Source: a bacterium (GTDB lineage: Bacteria > UBP18 > UBA7526). From it: a stretch of 15,725 nucleotides of DNA. The notes beneath the pieces are model-generated. The model saw only the letters and a program-made list of their open reading frames with translations. It made no database searches and had not been told where the DNA came from. The stretch covers positions 1-15,725 of the forward strand of contig JAUWYL010000025.1 of NCBI GenBank assembly GCA_030615855.1, given 5' to 3'. Position numbers and translations under genes: made by a program. Shown piece after piece: positions 13,013 through 15,725 of the stretch. The stretch's first letter is position 1. Every line of letters starts with the position of its first letter.

Positions 13013-14359
13013 TTAACTTAGTTTCTTTTTAATGACTTTGCTTATGTCTCGGGCAATGGTCTCAATCTCTTCTCTCTCTCTTCCCTCAACCATTACCCTG
13101 ATAAAAGGCTCGGTGCCTGAAGGACGGACTAAAATTCTCCCGCCACTACCGAGTTTCTTCTCTGCCCTCTCAATCTCTTTCTTAATCTCGGGAACTTTTA
13201 ATGGGCTTTTCTTCTTCTTGACCCTGACGTTGATTAGAACCTGAGGGAATTTTTCCATAACCTGGGCCAGTTCAGAAAGAGGCTTATTCCTTCTCTTCAT
13301 GATGGAGAGTATCCGGAGGGTAGTGATTATTCCATCTCCCGTCGTATTATGCTCTAAGAAGATGATGTGTCCTGACTGCTCCCCACCCAAAGTTAGATTC
13401 TCTCTTAGCATTTTATCCAGAACGTATCTGTCACCAACCGGGGTTCTCAGAACTTCTCCGCCCATCCTTTCTAATGCTAAATCCAGTCCCAGATTACTCA
13501 TCACTGTGGCCACCAGGGTCTTTTTAGGAAGTCTCTCCATCCTTATCAGCTCCTGGGCGCAGAAAGCCATCACCTGATCCCCATCGACCACCTCTCCCTT
13601 CTCATCTATGGGGATTACTCGATCCCCATCCCCATCAAGTGATATCCCAACATCTGCCTTCTCTTTTAACACCCTCTTTCGGGTTACTTCGGGATAAAGT
13701 GGGCCGCAGTTTTCATTAATATTTGTTCCATCTGACTTGTTATTCAAAACGATCACTTCTGCCCCGAGTTCCCTTAAAATCTGGGGTGCTACTTGGTAGG
13801 TAGCACCATTTGCACAATCGACTACTATCCTATATCCTCTGAGGTTCAAACCTCGATGGAAAGATTTTAGGACAAACCCCTCGTATCTTTTGGGAGCATC
13901 GTCAATAGGGCAGATCCTACCGATCCTCTTTCCCGTGGGGCGGGGTACTTTTTTCTTCCTGAAGAGGAGTTCTTCAATCTTCTTCTCATAATCATCGGAG
14001 AGCTTAAAGCCCCTTCGGGAGAAGAACTTAATTCCATTATCATAATATGGGTTATGGGAAGCGGAGATGACAATCCCAGCATCGGCCTTTAGAGATTTTG
14101 TGAGATAGGCGATGGCGGGGGTGGGAAGGATGCCCAATTTAAAAACATCTCCCCCTGCAGAGGATATTCCACTAGATATGGCTTCTTCAAGCATGGGACC
14201 GGAAAGACGGGTATCGCGACCGATGGTCAGGGAGGCCTTCTCCGTATCCTTCTTGAAGAAAGTAGCAGCTGCCTTCCCTAATTGAAAGGCGAGTTCTGGA
14301 GTCATGGGATGGAGATTGGCTACTCCTCTTATTCCATCGGTACCGAAAAGTCTACGCAA
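13013..14359 (-). CDS. glmM: Phosphoglucosamine mutase
   Basis: GlmM converts glucosamine-6-phosphate to glucosamine-1-phosphate on the way to UDP-GlcNAc. RRLFGTDGIRG opens the protein; GIVISASHNPYYDNGIKFF holds the phosphorylated serine (residue 101 from this start); DGDGDR binds Mg2+; GGEQSGHII is the sugar loop; RPSGTEPFIRVMVEG is the phosphate loop. I chose TTG at 14359, with GTGAGG 6 bases upstream, giving 448 residues. In-frame GTG codons at 14371 and 14401 would add residues with no ribosome binding site, and the 14401 start lies in repeat DNA. It follows cdaR, and GlmM is known to bind and inhibit CdaA in Firmicutes. Its stop lies in an AGTTAAC repeat word. Confidence 0.95.
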   Translation of the reverse strand: MRRLFGTDGIRGVANLHPMTPELAFQLGKAAATFFKKDTEKASLTIGRDTRLSGPMLEEAISSGISSAGGDVFKLGILPTPAIAYLTKSLKADAGIVISASHNPYYDNGIKFFSRRGFKLSDDYEKKIEELLFRKKKVPRPTGKRIGRICPIDDAPKRYEGFVLKSFHRGLNLRGYRIVVDCANGATYQVAPQILRELGAEVIVLNNKSDGTNINENCGPLYPEVTRKRVLKEKADVGISLDGDGDRVIPIDEKGEVVDGDQVMAFCAQELIRMERLPKKTLVATVMSNLGLDLALERMGGEVLRTPVGDRYVLDKMLRENLTLGGEQSGHIIFLEHNTTGDGIITTLRILSIMKRRNKPLSELAQVMEKFPQVLINVRVKKKKSPLKVPEIKKEIERAEKKLGSGGRILVRPSGTEPFIRVMVEGREREEIETIARDISKVIKKKLS

Positions 14360-14388
14360 GTTAGGCCTCACTTTCGTTCGGCAATCTT

Positions 14389-14488
14389 CACAGATTAGCA
14401 CAGATTGACTAAACTGATTAGCACGGATTTAGAAATGAGAATCAGTGCTAATCCGTATCTTTTAATCTGTGCCCATCCGTGTGACTAT
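14389..14488. repeat. GATTAGCACGGAT palindrome in cdaR-glmM spacer
   Basis: Outer arms CACAGATTA (14389-14397) and TAATCTGTG (14463-14471) are perfect inverted repeats. Inner arms GATTAGCACGGAT (14416-14428) and ATCAGTGCTAATC (14441-14453) match at 12 of 13. GATT words on the left and AATC words on the right recur at about 10-bp steps. The same words occur in the ilvB-ilvN spacer. Confidence 0.85.
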
Positions 14489-14510
14489 TGAAATTCCGCT
14501 ACCTCAAAAT

Positions 14511-15446
14511 TTACTCCATAAATACTATCTTGCTGCCTAAAGTGACCTTGAAAATAGAAGGGGTGATAGAGACTACCTCGATCTTGGGGGGCACAGTAAC
14601 CTCTGGCTTCAGTTTGTAGGTGCCCCGAGAGAGGTCACTGACATCTATGGCTACCGTGACATCCGTAGCCTTCAGGGTTGCCATCGCCTCCTGGGGCCCC
14701 CTTAAGAGAATGGTTGCTTCCTTCTCTTTTAGTCGGGCCTCAAGGAGTGAGGAAGGGGGTTGCATAATCTTGACCGGAATATCCTTGAATCTCTTCTCTA
14801 CCAATTCCCGGACTAGATCTATCGATACCTGAATGGGCACCTCTCCTATGATCTTTAAGTCCCTCTCTGCCAGATCTGCCTTCACTACCCGAGCAATATT
14901 GCTTGAGATACCACTTACATCTATGGGGGTAGTCGGTATTCCTGGCAAGGCCTTTAGTCTGCTCTCCGGTCCACGAACCTTGAGACTCTTCGGACTAGAG
15001 GTAGCCTTCCCTATTCCATAGCCCGGAGCCGGCTTCCCCAGAATAGTAGGTCTTATCTCAATCTCCTTGGTAACCAAAGGCTCTAGATTGACCGAGACTA
15101 CCCTCGGTGTTATCTTGACCACCCTCACCCCTTCGGGACATTTTATCTTGAAGTCCTCTAGGGGATAAAAGAACTGGCCCTTCTCCTTTCCTTTGAGATC
15201 GAGGTAGACCTTGATCTGCTTTCTCTCCAGCCCCAGAATGATGTTGCGTGGACCCTGGAGGCTTACTGAGATTGTCTCTGGGGTTATGCTAGGAGCGAGG
15301 TTGCCAGGAACGTTATAGAAATCAAGCGGCACATCACCGAAAGAGATGGGCTCTCCTTGCTGGCCCAGGACATAGAAGAATAAGGCCAAGGCACAGGCCA
15401 AAGAGGCCAATTTAATCCCCAGATTATGACGAAACCAATTCTTCAT
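14511..15446 (-). CDS. cdaR: CdaA regulatory protein (YbbR-domain)
   Basis: This 311-residue protein has a short cytoplasmic start, one membrane helix (about 9-28, IKLASLACALALFFYVLG) and an extracytoplasmic part made of three YbbR-like beta repeats (about 33-110, 113-200 and 215-305). Each shows patterns such as PETISVSLQGPRNII, PKSLKVRGPESRL and EATILLRGPQEAM. In Firmicutes CdaR binds the membrane cyclase CdaA and modulates c-di-AMP synthesis. The ATG at 15446 has GGGAGG 6 bases upstream, within a GC-rich repeat word. It sits between cdaA and glmM, the standard operon order. Confidence 0.93.
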   Translation of the reverse strand: MKNWFRHNLGIKLASLACALALFFYVLGQQGEPISFGDVPLDFYNVPGNLAPSITPETISVSLQGPRNIILGLERKQIKVYLDLKGKEKGQFFYPLEDFKIKCPEGVRVVKITPRVVSVNLEPLVTKEIEIRPTILGKPAPGYGIGKATSSPKSLKVRGPESRLKALPGIPTTPIDVSGISSNIARVVKADLAERDLKIIGEVPIQVSIDLVRELVEKRFKDIPVKIMQPPSSLLEARLKEKEATILLRGPQEAMATLKATDVTVAIDVSDLSRGTYKLKPEVTVPPKIEVVSITPSIFKVTLGSKIVFME

Positions 15447-15474
15447 CCCGCCCCTCCCTGTGTAATTTCACCCT

Positions 15475-15493
15475 CGCCCCTCTTTGAGGGGCG
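15475..15493. repeat. CGCCCCTC-TTT-GAGGGGCG hairpin
   Basis: A perfect 8-bp stem with a 3-base loop in the 136-base cdaA-cdaR spacer. The word GAGGGGCGGG recurs at 15486-15495 and 15571-15580 and inverted at 15447-15456. The last copy also forms part of the cdaR ribosome binding region. The rest of the spacer (15496-15565) is AT-rich with no clear signal. Confidence 0.75.
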
Positions 15494-15564
15494 GGGTTCA
15501 CAAAATTGACTTATAGAAAGTATAAAAATTACCCGCTGATAAGTTCTATTGAGCAACATTTTAA

Positions 15565-15593
15565 TAAAAAGAGGGGCGGGACTCATCCCTCTT
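15565..15593 (-). terminator. Possible terminator overlapping the cdaA stop
   Basis: On the minus strand AAGAGGG (15593-15587) pairs with CCCTCTT (15575-15569) around an 11-base loop holding the cdaA TGA, followed by TTTATT. It could attenuate transcription between cdaA and cdaR, although these genes are normally co-transcribed. It may simply be another spacer repeat. Confidence 0.4.
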
Positions 15594-15725
15594 CTCCTTT
15601 GGGAAGGGGCCGAAGTAAGAGATTCTGCAGTGTCTTGGATAGGGTAGTTTCATCCAGATCCCTGGTTAGCCTTCCCCCAACCGCCAGAGATATCTTCCCC
15701 GTCTCTTCAGAGACAACGATCACTA
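15583..15725 (-). CDS. cdaA: Diadenylate cyclase CdaA, 3' end only
   Basis: The last 47 codons before TGA read VIVVSEETGKISLAVGGRLTRDLDETTL and onward. This is the C-terminal part of the DisA_N/DAC domain of membrane-bound CdaA, which makes c-di-AMP from two ATP. SEETGKISLA and GRLTRDLD are well-conserved family segments. The membrane helices and catalytic DGA and RHR motifs lie outside the window. The order cdaA-cdaR-glmM downstream confirms it. Confidence 0.92.
   Translation of the reverse strand, partial: VIVVSEETGKISLAVGGRLTRDLDETTLSKTLQNLLLRPLPKGEEG

Overview
The window is about 15.7 kb of a compact bacterial chromosome with moderate GC. All sixteen recognised genes, two of them cut by the window edges, lie on the minus strand, so transcription runs from the right edge to the left. 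No rRNA, tRNA, transposase or phage gene was seen. The housekeeping gene order (cdaA-cdaR-glmM-pdxJ, then acpS-nnr-...-tsaE-tsaB-rimI) together with spacers full of degenerate palindromes suggests an uncultured candidate-phylum bacterium, for example Omnitrophota-like. That placement is a low-confidence inference, because there is no phylogenetic marker RNA here.

In transcription order there are three blocks. Block 1 (15725 to 9457) holds the 3' end of cdaA (diadenylate cyclase), cdaR (YbbR), glmM, pdxJ, a yvcK/glmR homologue with two N-terminal membrane helices, and a divergent nagB-like gene. It ends at a clear intrinsic terminator (9378-9412). Block 2 (9334 to 3748) holds acpS, nnr (NAD(P)HX repair), a two-CBS protein, a secreted TPR protein, tsaE, tsaB and rimI. 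Block 3 (3711 to 1) holds ilvD, ilvB and the start of ilvN. It is driven by a near-consensus sigma70 promoter whose -35 box lies inside the end of rimI.

Functionally, block 1 joins cell-wall precursor supply to c-di-AMP signalling: CdaA, CdaR and GlmM are a known complex, YvcK/GlmR is a UDP-GlcNAc-responsive regulator in other bacteria, and the NagB-like protein would act on glucosamine-6-phosphate. Block 2 carries acyl-carrier-protein activation, metabolite repair and part of the tRNA t6A machinery (TsaB, TsaE). Block 3 makes branched-chain amino acids.

The most unusual property is the repeat content. At least five spacers follow one design. A short word (GTTACT, GTTAA, ATCAGA, GGTTAC or GATTAGCAC) recurs every 6, 8 or 10 bp in one orientation, then switches to its reverse complement, so each spacer can fold into a long hairpin. 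Other palindromes sit inside the spacers, sometimes nested. Similar elements have entered genes: nnr carries three repeat-derived in-frame segments, the last codons of acpS are a tandem octamer, and several stop codons lie on repeat boundaries. A second oddity is tsaE, which lacks any ATG, GTG or TTG start at the expected place and appears to use ATT.
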